Origin: Planctomycetota bacterium
GTDB lineage: Bacteria; Planctomycetota; UBA1135; UBA2386
Reading direction: 5' to 3'
Assembly: GCA_020849665.1 (NCBI GenBank)
Contig: JADLFX010000053.1
Location: 1 to 64,000, forward strand
DNA length: 64,000 bases
Positions 37,538-45,613 of this stretch are shown here, in pieces. Each line of letters opens with the position of its first letter. Position 1 is the stretch's first letter. A program made the position numbers and the translations under genes. Below the pieces are notes generated by a model, which had not been told where the DNA came from, made no database searches, and worked only from the letters and a program-made list of their open reading frames with translations.

Positions 37538-39792
37538 CCCAGCCGTTCCTCTTCGCCGCTGCGCAAGGTCCCGAGGCTGCGGGTCCGGCGGTCCAGGTCG
37601 GCGGGCGGACGTTCTGGGATTTCCTGCACGGGCTGGCCTCCGAACCGGCCCTCCTGCAGTCGACGCTGGTCCTGCTCGGCCTCGTGGTGCTCGGCCTCGT
37701 GGGCCTCCGCATGGCGCGGCTGGCGGCCGAGGCTCGCAGCCGGGCCCGCGTGGAGGACTTCCTGCTGGGGGTCGAACAGGCGCTGGCCGGAGAGGCCAAG
37801 GGCGCGGTCGCCCGGCTGGAACGGGTGCTGGCGGAGGACCCAGAGAACCACAGCGCCCGCCTGCTCCTGGGCGAGGCGCGGGCGGCGCTGGGCGAGCCGG
37901 GCGAGGCCCACAAGCATCACGTGCACCTGCACAGCGCATTCGGGGTGCGCAGCCGGCGCAACCAGCTGGCCCTGGCCCGCAGCCTCCTCGACGTCCAACG
38001 TCCGGGGGACGCCGTGGAGGTGGCGGAGGGAGCCGTGGCCCTGGACCCGCGCGACCCGGATGCCCTGCAGGTGCTCTTCCAGGCGCAGCTCGCGGCCGGC
38101 AAGGCCTTGGACGCGGCGCACACCGGCCAGCGGTTGCTCCAGCTCCTGCCGCGTGGCACGCGGCGCGCGGCGGTGCTCGGCTCGACGGCGCGCTCGCTCG
38201 CGCTCGCCGGGCAGATCCGCCTGCGCGCCAACGACCTGCCGGGCGCCCAGCAGCTGCTCACGGCGTCGCGGGCCCTCGCCCCCGACAGCGCCGAGGCCGC
38301 GCAGCTCGACGCCCGGGTGCGCACCTTGGAGCACGGGATCGAAGCCGCCCTGGGGATCCTGGAGGCGCACGATCCGGGCCCGCCTCCGGCCTCCCTCCCG
38401 GCCTTGGCCACCGGCTCCCTGCCGGCCGCGAGTTCGGCCGCGGCCGTCCCGGGCACGGAGCGGCCGAACTCCTACCGGGCCCTCGCGGCGCTGCGGCCGC
38501 GCGACGTCTACCAATGCGCGCGCTGCGGGTCGACGTTCGCCAGCCCGGTTCCGGTGTGCGCGGCCTGCGGCGTGCCCGGGGCGGTGGCCGCGAGCGAGCC
38601 CTCGCTCCTGGGCGAACTGGGCGATCCGGGACTGGTGCTCGACGAGGTGGAGGAGAACCGGGCCCACGTGCTGCGCAGGATCCAGGCGGCACGCGAGGGC
38701 GACCGTGACGCGATGGACGACCTCGTGAGCATGGGACCCGCGGCGGTGGACGAGGTGCTCCTGGCCTCGGTGCGCGGTGGGAGCGAGGGCGGCGATCTCG
38801 TACAGGTGCTGCAGCGCATGGGACCCGCGGTCCTGCCGGCGCTCTTCGCCGCGCACACGCGGCTGCGCGACCGCGGGCTCGTGCCCGGACTCTTCCGGGC
38901 GGCGGCGGCCACGCAGCTGCTCGGCCGCGTGGCGCAGGGCTTCGGCAGGGAGGCGCTGGCCCACTTCGAGCCGCTGCTCGACACGGCCGACCGCGACCTG
39001 CGCAAGGTGGCGGTCGACTACTTCCTCGCGCTCGCCGATCCGGACGAGTTCCACAAGGTGCTCGACCGCTTCCCGCCGGTGGAGGTGATCCACCGCCTCA
39101 ATGCGGCTCCGTCCGAGCTCCTGCGCCGCTTCCTGGCGCGTGTGCGCGCCGGCTCGTTCCTCGCCGAAGGCGTCCTGGTGGACTCGTCGTTCCAGCGCGA
39201 CGAGGACCTGGTGGCCGCCCTCGCACAGGCGCAGGACCAGGAGGCCCTGGTGCAGGTGCTCCTGCGGCGCGGCTACGACGGGGATCTGGTCGCGGCGATG
39301 CTCGACCGCCTGGACGACGACCGGATCCGCGGGGCCATCGAACGCTGCCTCGACGCCTTCGGGACGCCGGTCCTCGATCACCTCGCCGCCGCCTTCGCCG
39401 ATCTGGAACGGGAGGCGGTCGTGCGTGCACGGGTGCGCGAGCGGTTGGTGCGCGCCGGCGCGGAGGTCGTGGGCCGCATCTGTGCGCAGTTCGGGCCCAA
39501 GCCGTCGCCGGTGGACGGCGAGCTGGAGGAACTCCTCGCGTCCCTCGGCGCCGGGGCGATCCCCGGGCTGCTCGCGGCCTACCGTGACACGAGCCTCCTG
39601 GAGCGCTTCTCCCTCGGGCTCCTCAGCCGCTACACGCCGCGGCGCGTGGGCGTGATCCGGGCGCTCGCCCGGGCGGGCGAAGGCGCGGGGCAGGAGGCCC
39701 TGCGCGCCCTGGCGGCCGAGGAAGAGGACCAGAACCTGCGGATGCGCATCGCCGAGGCGCAGCACGCCGCGCACGCGGGAGGGAAGTCGTGA
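37534..39792 (+). CDS. Membrane-anchored TPR protein with rubredoxin-like ribbon and HEAT-like tail (LapB-like N half)
   Basis: A 752-residue protein. One N-terminal membrane helix (about 42-60) is followed by TPR-like repeats (about 70-270) and a proline/alanine linker. A four-cysteine ribbon, YQCARC...PVCAAC, lies at about 326-347. The C-terminal 370 residues are HEAT-like helices (LRKVAVDYFLALADPD and similar). Anchor, TPRs and a rubredoxin-like ribbon in that order match LapB/YciM, the regulator of LPS synthesis and FtsH, but LapB ends there; the long tail is extra. It starts inside the dapB stop (ATGA). Function by analogy only. Confidence 0.65.
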   Translation: MTQPFLFAAAQGPEAAGPAVQVGGRTFWDFLHGLASEPALLQSTLVLLGLVVLGLVGLRMARLAAEARSRARVEDFLLGVEQALAGEAKGAVARLERVLAEDPENHSARLLLGEARAALGEPGEAHKHHVHLHSAFGVRSRRNQLALARSLLDVQRPGDAVEVAEGAVALDPRDPDALQVLFQAQLAAGKALDAAHTGQRLLQLLPRGTRRAAVLGSTARSLALAGQIRLRANDLPGAQQLLTASRALAPDSAEAAQLDARVRTLEHGIEAALGILEAHDPGPPPASLPALATGSLPAASSAAAVPGTERPNSYRALAALRPRDVYQCARCGSTFASPVPVCAACGVPGAVAASEPSLLGELGDPGLVLDEVEENRAHVLRRIQAAREGDRDAMDDLVSMGPAAVDEVLLASVRGGSEGGDLVQVLQRMGPAVLPALFAAHTRLRDRGLVPGLFRAAAATQLLGRVAQGFGREALAHFEPLLDTADRDLRKVAVDYFLALADPDEFHKVLDRFPPVEVIHRLNAAPSELLRRFLARVRAGSFLAEGVLVDSSFQRDEDLVAALAQAQDQEALVQVLLRRGYDGDLVAAMLDRLDDDRIRGAIERCLDAFGTPVLDHLAAAFADLEREAVVRARVRERLVRAGAEVVGRICAQFGPKPSPVDGELEELLASLGAGAIPGLLAAYRDTSLLERFSLGLLSRYTPRRVGVIRALARAGEGAGQEALRALAAEEEDQNLRMRIAEAQHAAHAGGKS

Positions 39793-41060
39793 GCAAGGTC
39801 GGCGAGTGGCTGAAACGGGCCGCCGGGGCGCCGATCCGCCTGCTCTTGCCGAAGAACCCCTGGCTGCGCTTCCTGGTGTTCCTCGTGCCCGTGCTCCTGG
39901 TGCTCGCGATCCTGGAGCCGTTCGTGAACCTCCTGGCAAAGGGCGCGGACCTGGGGGCGCGCGTCCTCACCCCGCTCTTCGACAACCCCGTGGGGCGGCT
40001 GGTGCTCCTCAACCTGCTCCTGATCATGGGCGGGTTCGTCGCGTGGCGGCTGCTCCGCAACCGCGTGCGCGGCGTGTTCGCAGGCCTGCATCTGCGCCGC
40101 CACATGGAGGCAGTGCAGGCGTTGGTCCTCGACCAGCCGGCACGGGCGCGCGAGTACTTCACACGGGTCGCGAAGCGCCGGGGCGCCCCGCCGGTGGAGT
40201 ACCCGGCGCTGGTGGAGGATGCGCGCCTGAAGCTGGCGAGGCTGGCGCTGCAGGAAGGGCTCCACAACGAGGCCATGGCGTGGCTGGCGCGGGTGCGCGA
40301 GCACCAGCTGCCCAAGGAACTGCGCCGCAGCCTGGTACAGCTCCGCGCCGAGGTGTACCTCGCCCAGGGCGAGATCCTGCCGGAGACCGCCGCCAAGGAC
40401 CTGGACGAGGCCCTGCGGTCGTTCCCCGATGACCGCCGCCTCCTGGAGCTCCTGCGTGGGGTGCTGGAGGCGCGCGGTGAGCTGGCGGAGGTGGCGCGGG
40501 TCCAGGAGCGTGTGGCACGCGCGGTCCCGCCGCACCGGCGCGCCGCAGAGGAACACCGGCTGGTGTTGGCCCTGGTCGCGGCGGGCTCCGCGGCGCTGGC
40601 CCGGGGCGAGCTCGATGCCGCCCGCGGCTTCGCCAAGCGGGCGCTGGCCGTCGACGAGTCGGTGCCGGCCGGCCATGTCCTCATGGGGCGCGTGCTGCTC
40701 GCCAAGGGGGATCCCGAAGCGGCCGCGCGCGAATGGGGGCGCAGCGGCGGGCCCGATGGCCTCCTGGCGCTCGCCCAGCTCCTGCAGGAGCGGCCCGGCG
40801 TGCTCACGCCGCGCCAGATCCTGGCGGCGGTGCCCCGCGCCGGGGCGCTGCTCCTCGTGGCGCGCGAGTACGCCCGCGCTGGCGAGGTGCGGAAGGCCCT
40901 GCGCGCGGCCGAGCGCGCGGCCAGGGACGCGGGCTTCACGCCCAGCGTCGCGGCGCTGCTCGCCGAGGTCCTGCTGCTCTGCGGCCGCGCCGAGGAAGCC
41001 GCGCGCGTGTGCGAGCAGGCCGTACGCCGCCTGGTGGCGCCGGAGCCTTCCTCTCGCTAG
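39789..41060 (+). CDS. Membrane protein with TPR-like repeats
   Basis: A 423-residue protein starting at GTG 39789 (GTGA overlap, GGGAGGG upstream). Two membrane helices at about residues 27-46 and 66-88 bracket a short loop. The rest is a TPR-like solenoid (LALQEGLHNEAMAWLARVREH, ARGELDAARGFAKRALAVD, GRAEEAARVCEQAV). It resembles the HemY/BacA-type 'membrane pair plus TPR' layout, but no family hit can be named. Co-translated with the LapB-like gene, so the two probably act together at the inner membrane. Confidence 0.65.
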   Translation: MSKVGEWLKRAAGAPIRLLLPKNPWLRFLVFLVPVLLVLAILEPFVNLLAKGADLGARVLTPLFDNPVGRLVLLNLLLIMGGFVAWRLLRNRVRGVFAGLHLRRHMEAVQALVLDQPARAREYFTRVAKRRGAPPVEYPALVEDARLKLARLALQEGLHNEAMAWLARVREHQLPKELRRSLVQLRAEVYLAQGEILPETAAKDLDEALRSFPDDRRLLELLRGVLEARGELAEVARVQERVARAVPPHRRAAEEHRLVLALVAAGSAALARGELDAARGFAKRALAVDESVPAGHVLMGRVLLAKGDPEAAAREWGRSGGPDGLLALAQLLQERPGVLTPRQILAAVPRAGALLLVAREYARAGEVRKALRAAERAARDAGFTPSVAALLAEVLLLCGRAEEAARVCEQAVRRLVAPEPSSR

Positions 41061-41063
41061 CCT
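41058..41063 (+). promoter_or_regulatory. Candidate -10 (TAGCCT) for tRNA-Leu
   Basis: TAGCCT overlaps the stop of the upstream gene and ends nine bases before the mature tRNA 5' end, the distance expected for a -10 box. Since a tRNA has no ribosome binding site, this is good support for TAGCCT as a real promoter element in this genome. Confidence 0.5.
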
Positions 41064-41072
41064 CCCGCGCGC

Positions 41073-41161
41073 GCCGGAGTGGCGGAACTGGCAGACGCAC
41101 TGGATTCAAAATCCAGCGCCACGCGAGTGGCATGTGGGTTCGACCCCCACCTTCGGCACCA
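41073..41161 (+). tRNA. tRNA-Leu, anticodon CAA
   Basis: The acceptor arms GCCGGAG (41073-41079) and CTTCGGC (41151-41157) pair, with one G-T. The anticodon stem CTGGA/TCCAG encloses loop TTCAAAA, so the anticodon is CAA, reading UUG. The long variable arm marks a class II (Leu/Ser/Tyr) tRNA. The T arm has GTGGGTTCGACCCCCAC. The 3' CCA is encoded in the genome (41159-41161), so the CCA-adding enzyme is needed here only for repair. Twenty bases separate it from the convergent EF-P-like gene. Confidence 0.95.
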
Positions 41162-41181
41162 TCCCGACGCAGGCCGGGAGG

Positions 41182-41730
41182 TCAGCCGGTGACGCGCTCC
41201 TTGAACTCGAGCGTCTCGGTGTCGATGCGCACCTTGTCGCCCACGTCGGTGAGCAGGCTGACCTTCACCTTCATCCCGTTCGCGAGCACCGCTTCCTTCA
41301 TGCCGGTGCCGGCGCCGCGGATCGGGGGTGCGGTCTCCTTCACCTCGAGGACCGACGTCTTCGGCGGCGACACCGAGACCAGCTTGCCGCTCACGTAGAA
41401 GCCGCGGTAGGTCTCGGCGGGCCACTGCAGCGCGTCCTCGGCGGCGGCGATCGAGCAGCGGACCTCTTCACCCTCGGGGTTGAAGAACACTTCGTCGAGT
41501 CCGTCGCGGTACGAGTGGGTGAGTTCCACGGCCTCGTTGTCGAGGACCTCGTACTTGGTGTCCCCGTGCTCCTTGAGTTCGGTCACGCGACCGGTCTGCA
41601 GGTCCTTCAGCTTCATCTGCACGAAGAGCCTGCGGTCGTTGCGCAGGATGTTCCACCACACGACGGTGCACATCCTGCCCTGGTAGGAGACGAGGTACCC
41701 GGGACGGAGATCGAGAGCTGGGAGCTGCAT
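41182..41730 (-). CDS. Elongation factor P-family protein with altered loop
   Basis: A 182-residue EF-P-like protein; EF-P relieves ribosome stalling at proline runs. The KOW-like N domain (LRPGYLVSYQGRMCTVV, then FVQMKLKDLQTGRVTEL) and two OB domains are recognisable, and the C-terminal GMKVKVSLLTDVGDKVRID matches the family. In the loop that reaches the P-site tRNA, canonical EF-P has KPGKG; here the aligned stretch reads RNDRR and is about one residue shorter, without Pro-Gly-Lys-Gly. No epmA, epmB or earP is nearby. It may be an EF-P paralogue with its own role. A TAGCCT box ends 11 bases before the ATG. Confidence 0.8.
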   Translation of the reverse strand: MQLPALDLRPGYLVSYQGRMCTVVWWNILRNDRRLFVQMKLKDLQTGRVTELKEHGDTKYEVLDNEAVELTHSYRDGLDEVFFNPEGEEVRCSIAAAEDALQWPAETYRGFYVSGKLVSVSPPKTSVLEVKETAPPIRGAGTGMKEAVLANGMKVKVSLLTDVGDKVRIDTETLEFKERVTG

Positions 41731-41741
41731 GCGGGGGCGGA

Positions 41742-41747
41742 AGGCTA
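41742..41747 (-). promoter_or_regulatory. Candidate -10 (TAGCCT) just upstream of the EF-P-like gene
   Basis: On the minus strand TAGCCT ends 11 bases before the ATG at 41730. A transcript starting six or seven bases after it would have a leader of only about five bases, so near-leaderless translation is likely. No Shine-Dalgarno is seen. Confidence 0.45.
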
Positions 41748-41803
41748 CCCGAGGTTGCGGGCGGAGTGGGAGCGGCAGGTCCTGGCGCGGACGGCCGGAT
41801 GCC

Positions 41804-42349
41804 TCAGGCCGACACGACGCTGAGCTCTTCGTCGATCTCGCTCTGCAGGAGGCTCTGGATCGCCGACAGCGTGCCGGCGATCGAACTCGGGCAGGAGCCG
41901 CAGGCGCCCTGGTAGCGGATCCGGAGGGTCTTGCCGCGCAGCTCCAGGACCTCGAGACCGCCGCCGTCGCCGGCGAGCGCCGGGCGCACCCGGTCGTCGA
42001 GGACCTCGTTGATCTTGCGCATCATCTCCACGTCGTCGGTGTCTGCGGCGCTGGCCGCGGGCGCCGCGCCGGCCGCGGGCTCCTCGACGTGCATGGTCTC
42101 CAGCATCTGCACGATCCGGTCCTTCAGGGTGCGCCAGTCCGCGGCGGGGCCGCCGAAGGTCACCGTCACGAAGTTCTCGCAGAAGAACAGGGTCTGCACG
42201 CCGGGCAGCGAGAAGAGGGCGGTGGCCAGCAGGTCTCCGGCCGCTTCCTTGGCGCTGTTGTAGTTGCGGATCTCCCGGGTGAGGGTGCGATCGGTGAGGA
42301 ACTTGAAGGCCTGGGGATTCGGGGTGGGCTGGACGCTCGTGACGCGCAT
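41804..42349 (-). CDS. Nfu-type Fe-S cluster scaffold
   Basis: A 181-residue protein with an Nfu N-terminal domain (VQPTPNPQAFKFL, then FFCENFVTVTFGG) and a C-terminal NifU domain with the cluster-binding pair C150 and C153 (GACGSCPSS). A short alanine-rich linker separates them. It would carry and deliver Fe-S clusters, which ThiC in this window would need. ATG 42349 gives the standard Nfu start. Confidence 0.9.
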   Translation of the reverse strand: MRVTSVQPTPNPQAFKFLTDRTLTREIRNYNSAKEAAGDLLATALFSLPGVQTLFFCENFVTVTFGGPAADWRTLKDRIVQMLETMHVEEPAAGAAPAASAADTDDVEMMRKINEVLDDRVRPALAGDGGGLEVLELRGKTLRIRYQGACGSCPSSIAGTLSAIQSLLQSEIDEELSVVSA

Positions 42350-42404
42350 GTCGGGAACTCGGCGAAGGAAGACGTTCGCACCCCGCGGCAGCGGGGGACG
42401 CAGG

Positions 42405-42410
42405 AGCCTA
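42405..42410 (-). promoter_or_regulatory. Candidate -10 (TAGGCT) for the Nfu gene
   Basis: On the minus strand TGCTAGGCTCC gives a TAGGCT hexamer 55 bases upstream of the ATG. No clear -35. The 158-base gap up to the GH2-like gene shows nothing else. Confidence 0.35.
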
Positions 42411-42507
42411 GCAGCCGGCGCCGCCACGGCCAGCCGCGGAGCCCTGGTACGCCGCCCGGCGACCCGCGGCAAGGCCGGGATCAGGGCACCGGCTCCGGTG
42501 CCCGGGC

Positions 42508-45500
42508 TCAGTGCAGGAGTTCCCGCGGCTGGTCCACCGGTCCGTCGGTGAGGAAAGCCGGGCGCCAGATCCCCCCGGCGCCGTTGTGGTCGACCACCCG
42601 CAGGACGATCCGGTTGGTCTCCCCGGGGCGGAGGTGCGCCGTGACGTCGGCGGTGGTGCGCTGCAGCCAGACGGTCTCCTTGCGCTCCGGGTCGCCGAAG
42701 CGCGCCACCTCGACGCCGTTCACGTAGAGGCGGTACGAGTCGTCGACGCCTTCGAAGACGGCGGTCACCTTGCGGCCCTGCCAGCTCGCGGGCGGCGTCA
42801 CGGCGATGCGGTACCACGCGACGCCGTCGTACTGCGGCACGCCCTGCCGCTCCCAGTGGGCCCCGGCCCGCATCGGCCGCCAACCCTCGTCGGGCGTGGT
42901 GCCGGCTGCGAAGCCGCCAGCGCTGCCCTGGTCGTCCGGGTCGGTGCGCATCTGCCATTCCTCGAGATCGAGGACGCCGGCGGACAGGTCGGCTTGGAGC
43001 TTGCCGAGCGTGGCCTGCGAGAGGGCGCTGCGCGGAGCGGGCCCATCCTGCAAGTGCGCCAGCAGGCGCGCCAGGACGAAGGCGCCCGCCGGGGTGCCGT
43101 GATCGAGCGTGGTCGCGAGCAGGCGGCCCTCACCGACCCGGGTCTCCCAGGCCAGGAACCAGGTGCGCACCTCGGCGAGGTCGTGGGTGTCCCAGAGGGC
43201 CAGGATCGGATCCACCTCGTCGCGGAGGTGTGTGCTCTCCAGGACGCGGGGCCCTTCCAGGTCGAAGGTCTGGAGTTCCTTGAGGAACGGGGCCGGCAGG
43301 CGGGCGTGGATCGGGTGTGGCGGCGTGAACGGCGCCCCGCGGTAGTACATGTGCTCGCGGGTGCGCAGGGAGCCGCGCCGTTCCCCGGCCCGCAGGAGCG
43401 CGCGGCCGCCCTTCTCCAGGAACGCGAGCGTCTCGGCGTCGATCCGATCGACCATGCGCACGTCGCCGGCCTGGATGGCGTCCGCGGGGAGGACCCAGAG
43501 CTCCCACCGATTCTCGGCCGGATGCGATCCCTGCAGGCTGGCGCGCACGGCGATCCGCTCGGGCACCTCGCTGGCACGGGCGGGGAGGCGCAGGACGAAT
43601 GGCTCCGACACCCGGCCCGGAGCCAGGCGCACCGGAAATTCGGCCCGCGCCGCGACCGACTCCAGGATCAGGCGGCCGCGCGCCTCGCCGGCGCCGAAGT
43701 GGGACACGCGCACGGGCACGTCGATGGTTCCGGCCGGGAACGCGCGCCGGTCGCCGGGCGTGTCGAGGCAGAGCATCGTGTCGCCCTGCCAGCCCCAGTC
43801 CGCAGCCTGCCACTTGGCATGGCCGAAGGTGTCGAAGACGCCCATGCGGGCCAGGGGCACGTCGCGCAGCACGGACACGACATAGCCGGCGTCCGGGAGG
43901 TCGAGGCGGAAGCGCTCGACCTGGTACTTCCGGTTGCGCATCGTGTACGCGAGCGAGTCGGGAGCCAGAGCGGCCAGGGTCTCGTCGCCGAACCGGGTCC
44001 GGAACCACGCCTCGTAGGCGCGCTGCGCCGCGAGGCAGCGTGGTGCCCACCACGGCTGGTCCTGCCCGTGGGCGCGCTCCCACGCGGCGAGGTCGAACCA
44101 GCTCCCGCCGGTGATCGCCTCGCCGAGCAGCAGCGGCATCGGCGTGCGCGCCGCGATGTGTTCCCGGAACGAACGCAGGCGTCCCGGCCACGGGCGGTTG
44201 TTGCCGTACGGGTGGTCGTCGTAGAAGTCGTGGACGCGGTGCCACGTGATCCACGACGAGTCGTCGACCACGAGGCTGTTGCGCACCAGGGCGTGCGCCT
44301 GTTCGTAGAGCGCGCGGATCACTCCGAGATCGGCCCCGTGACCGGTCTCGCACGTGAGGCTGCGGAACGCCACGCTCGGGTGGCTGCGGTCGTGCAGGTG
44401 GAACTCGCGGTACTCGCGCAAGAGGTCGTCGCGGTGCTCCGGCGTCATCTTCGGATGCCACGTCGGATACTCCTGCCACACCAGGAGACCGACCTCGTCC
44501 GCCGCCTCGTAGAACTCGCGCGGCGGCAGCCAGAGGCAGGCCTTCACCAGGTTGAACCCCATCGCCTGCAGGTCCTCGAACTGGCGCCGCCAGTGCGCGG
44601 CGGGGAGGAGGGGCGCCGTGCGCGGCGGCTCGTAGCCCCAGTGCAGCATGCCGCGCACCTGCAGGGGGGTGCCGTTCCACAGGAGCGTGGTGCCGTCGCG
44701 GCGCAGGGACCGGAACCCGACGCGGCGCGTCTCCTGGGCGTAGATCCGGTCCTGCCCGGCGGCGAGGAGGCTGAGCTCGACGCGGTAGCGGTGGGGGGCG
44801 GCTGGCGACCACAGGCGCGGATGCGCCACGGGCAGGTCCGCGCGCACCGCGGCGCCCGCGGCGCACTCGACCTCCACCTCGGACACGCTGCGCGCCCCGT
44901 CGAGGACGCGCACGCGCAGGCGCAGCGGCTCCGGCGCGAGGCCCGGCAGGATCGGCGCCTCGACGTGCAGCGTGCCGGTGGCGCCGTCCGCGAAGGTGTG
45001 GAGGGCGTCGGGATCCAGCTGCGGCACCGCGTCCGCGTGCAGCGTCACGTCCTGCCAGAGGCCGCCGAAGTGCGGCTGGACGATCGGGTGGAAGCCCTGG
45101 GTGTTGTGGCCCACCTTCTCGTCGAGGCGGACCTCGAGCAGATCCGCTCCGTCGTAGCGCAGTGCGTCCTGGATCTCGACGCGGAACGGCGTCCAGGCTC
45201 CCAGGTGGCTGCCCACCTCCCTGCCGTTCACGAACACGGTCGCCGCGGTCGCGGCGGCGCCGAAGCGCACGCGGATCCGCCGGCCCCGCCACGCCGGGTC
45301 CAGGGGCACTTGGAGCCGGTACCAACCGATGCCGTCGAACCCGGGGCCCTCGTGGTCCTCGAAGGTCGCGGGGAGGGTGAGGGTGCGCCACCCATCGTCG
45401 GCCGGGCGTGCCCCGTCGGCCTGGGCACGGCCGAAGTGCCATCCCGCGCGCAGCAGGAGCCGGTCCTGGGCGGGAAGCGGGGCCACGAGGGCGAGGAGGA

Positions 45501-45522
45501 TCCAGCCGAGGGCAGGTCGCAT
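42508..45522 (-). CDS. Secreted glycoside hydrolase family 2-like protein
   Basis: A 1004-residue protein with signal peptide MRPALGWILLALVAPLPA. A sugar-binding jelly roll follows (about 25-180, with WYRLQVPLDPAWRGRRIRVRF), then an immunoglobulin-like domain and a TIM-barrel region (about 290-510) typical of GH2. A long extra region follows, with a second galactose-binding-like domain at the end (about 905-1000, WYRIAVTPP and RLYVNGVEVARFGD). The acid/base position usually in an Asn-Glu pair reads CET (E392, with Cys before it). A candidate nucleophile is E468 in LLLGEAI. The Asn change leaves activity uncertain. Likely a polysaccharide-degrading or binding enzyme. Confidence 0.8.
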   Translation of the reverse strand: MRPALGWILLALVAPLPAQDRLLLRAGWHFGRAQADGARPADDGWRTLTLPATFEDHEGPGFDGIGWYRLQVPLDPAWRGRRIRVRFGAAATAATVFVNGREVGSHLGAWTPFRVEIQDALRYDGADLLEVRLDEKVGHNTQGFHPIVQPHFGGLWQDVTLHADAVPQLDPDALHTFADGATGTLHVEAPILPGLAPEPLRLRVRVLDGARSVSEVEVECAAGAAVRADLPVAHPRLWSPAAPHRYRVELSLLAAGQDRIYAQETRRVGFRSLRRDGTTLLWNGTPLQVRGMLHWGYEPPRTAPLLPAAHWRRQFEDLQAMGFNLVKACLWLPPREFYEAADEVGLLVWQEYPTWHPKMTPEHRDDLLREYREFHLHDRSHPSVAFRSLTCETGHGADLGVIRALYEQAHALVRNSLVVDDSSWITWHRVHDFYDDHPYGNNRPWPGRLRSFREHIAARTPMPLLLGEAITGGSWFDLAAWERAHGQDQPWWAPRCLAAQRAYEAWFRTRFGDETLAALAPDSLAYTMRNRKYQVERFRLDLPDAGYVVSVLRDVPLARMGVFDTFGHAKWQAADWGWQGDTMLCLDTPGDRRAFPAGTIDVPVRVSHFGAGEARGRLILESVAARAEFPVRLAPGRVSEPFVLRLPARASEVPERIAVRASLQGSHPAENRWELWVLPADAIQAGDVRMVDRIDAETLAFLEKGGRALLRAGERRGSLRTREHMYYRGAPFTPPHPIHARLPAPFLKELQTFDLEGPRVLESTHLRDEVDPILALWDTHDLAEVRTWFLAWETRVGEGRLLATTLDHGTPAGAFVLARLLAHLQDGPAPRSALSQATLGKLQADLSAGVLDLEEWQMRTDPDDQGSAGGFAAGTTPDEGWRPMRAGAHWERQGVPQYDGVAWYRIAVTPPASWQGRKVTAVFEGVDDSYRLYVNGVEVARFGDPERKETVWLQRTTADVTAHLRPGETNRIVLRVVDHNGAGGIWRPAFLTDGPVDQPRELLH

Positions 45523-45599
45523 GCGGGGAGACGGATCGTCGGACGAGCGCGGACGGGCCGCAACGGGCCAGGGCCGCTGTGCGCCGCCGCGGCGCGGCG

Positions 45600-45605
45600 T
45601 AGACT
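45600..45605 (+). promoter_or_regulatory. Candidate -10 (TAGACT), leaderless position
   Basis: TAGACT ends eight bases before the ATG at 45614 of the HtrA-type protease gene, with no Shine-Dalgarno between. The 91-base divergent gap with the GH2-like gene also contains a GCGCCG/CGGCGC dyad. Confidence 0.45.
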
Positions 45606-45613
45606 CCCCGCCG

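Noticed and set aside
36721..39939. Long minus-strand frame (1072 codons) opposite dapB and the LapB-like gene
   Set aside because: Antisense shadow caused by high G+C at third positions; low-complexity sequence, no ribosome binding site, and the plus-strand genes have clear motifs.
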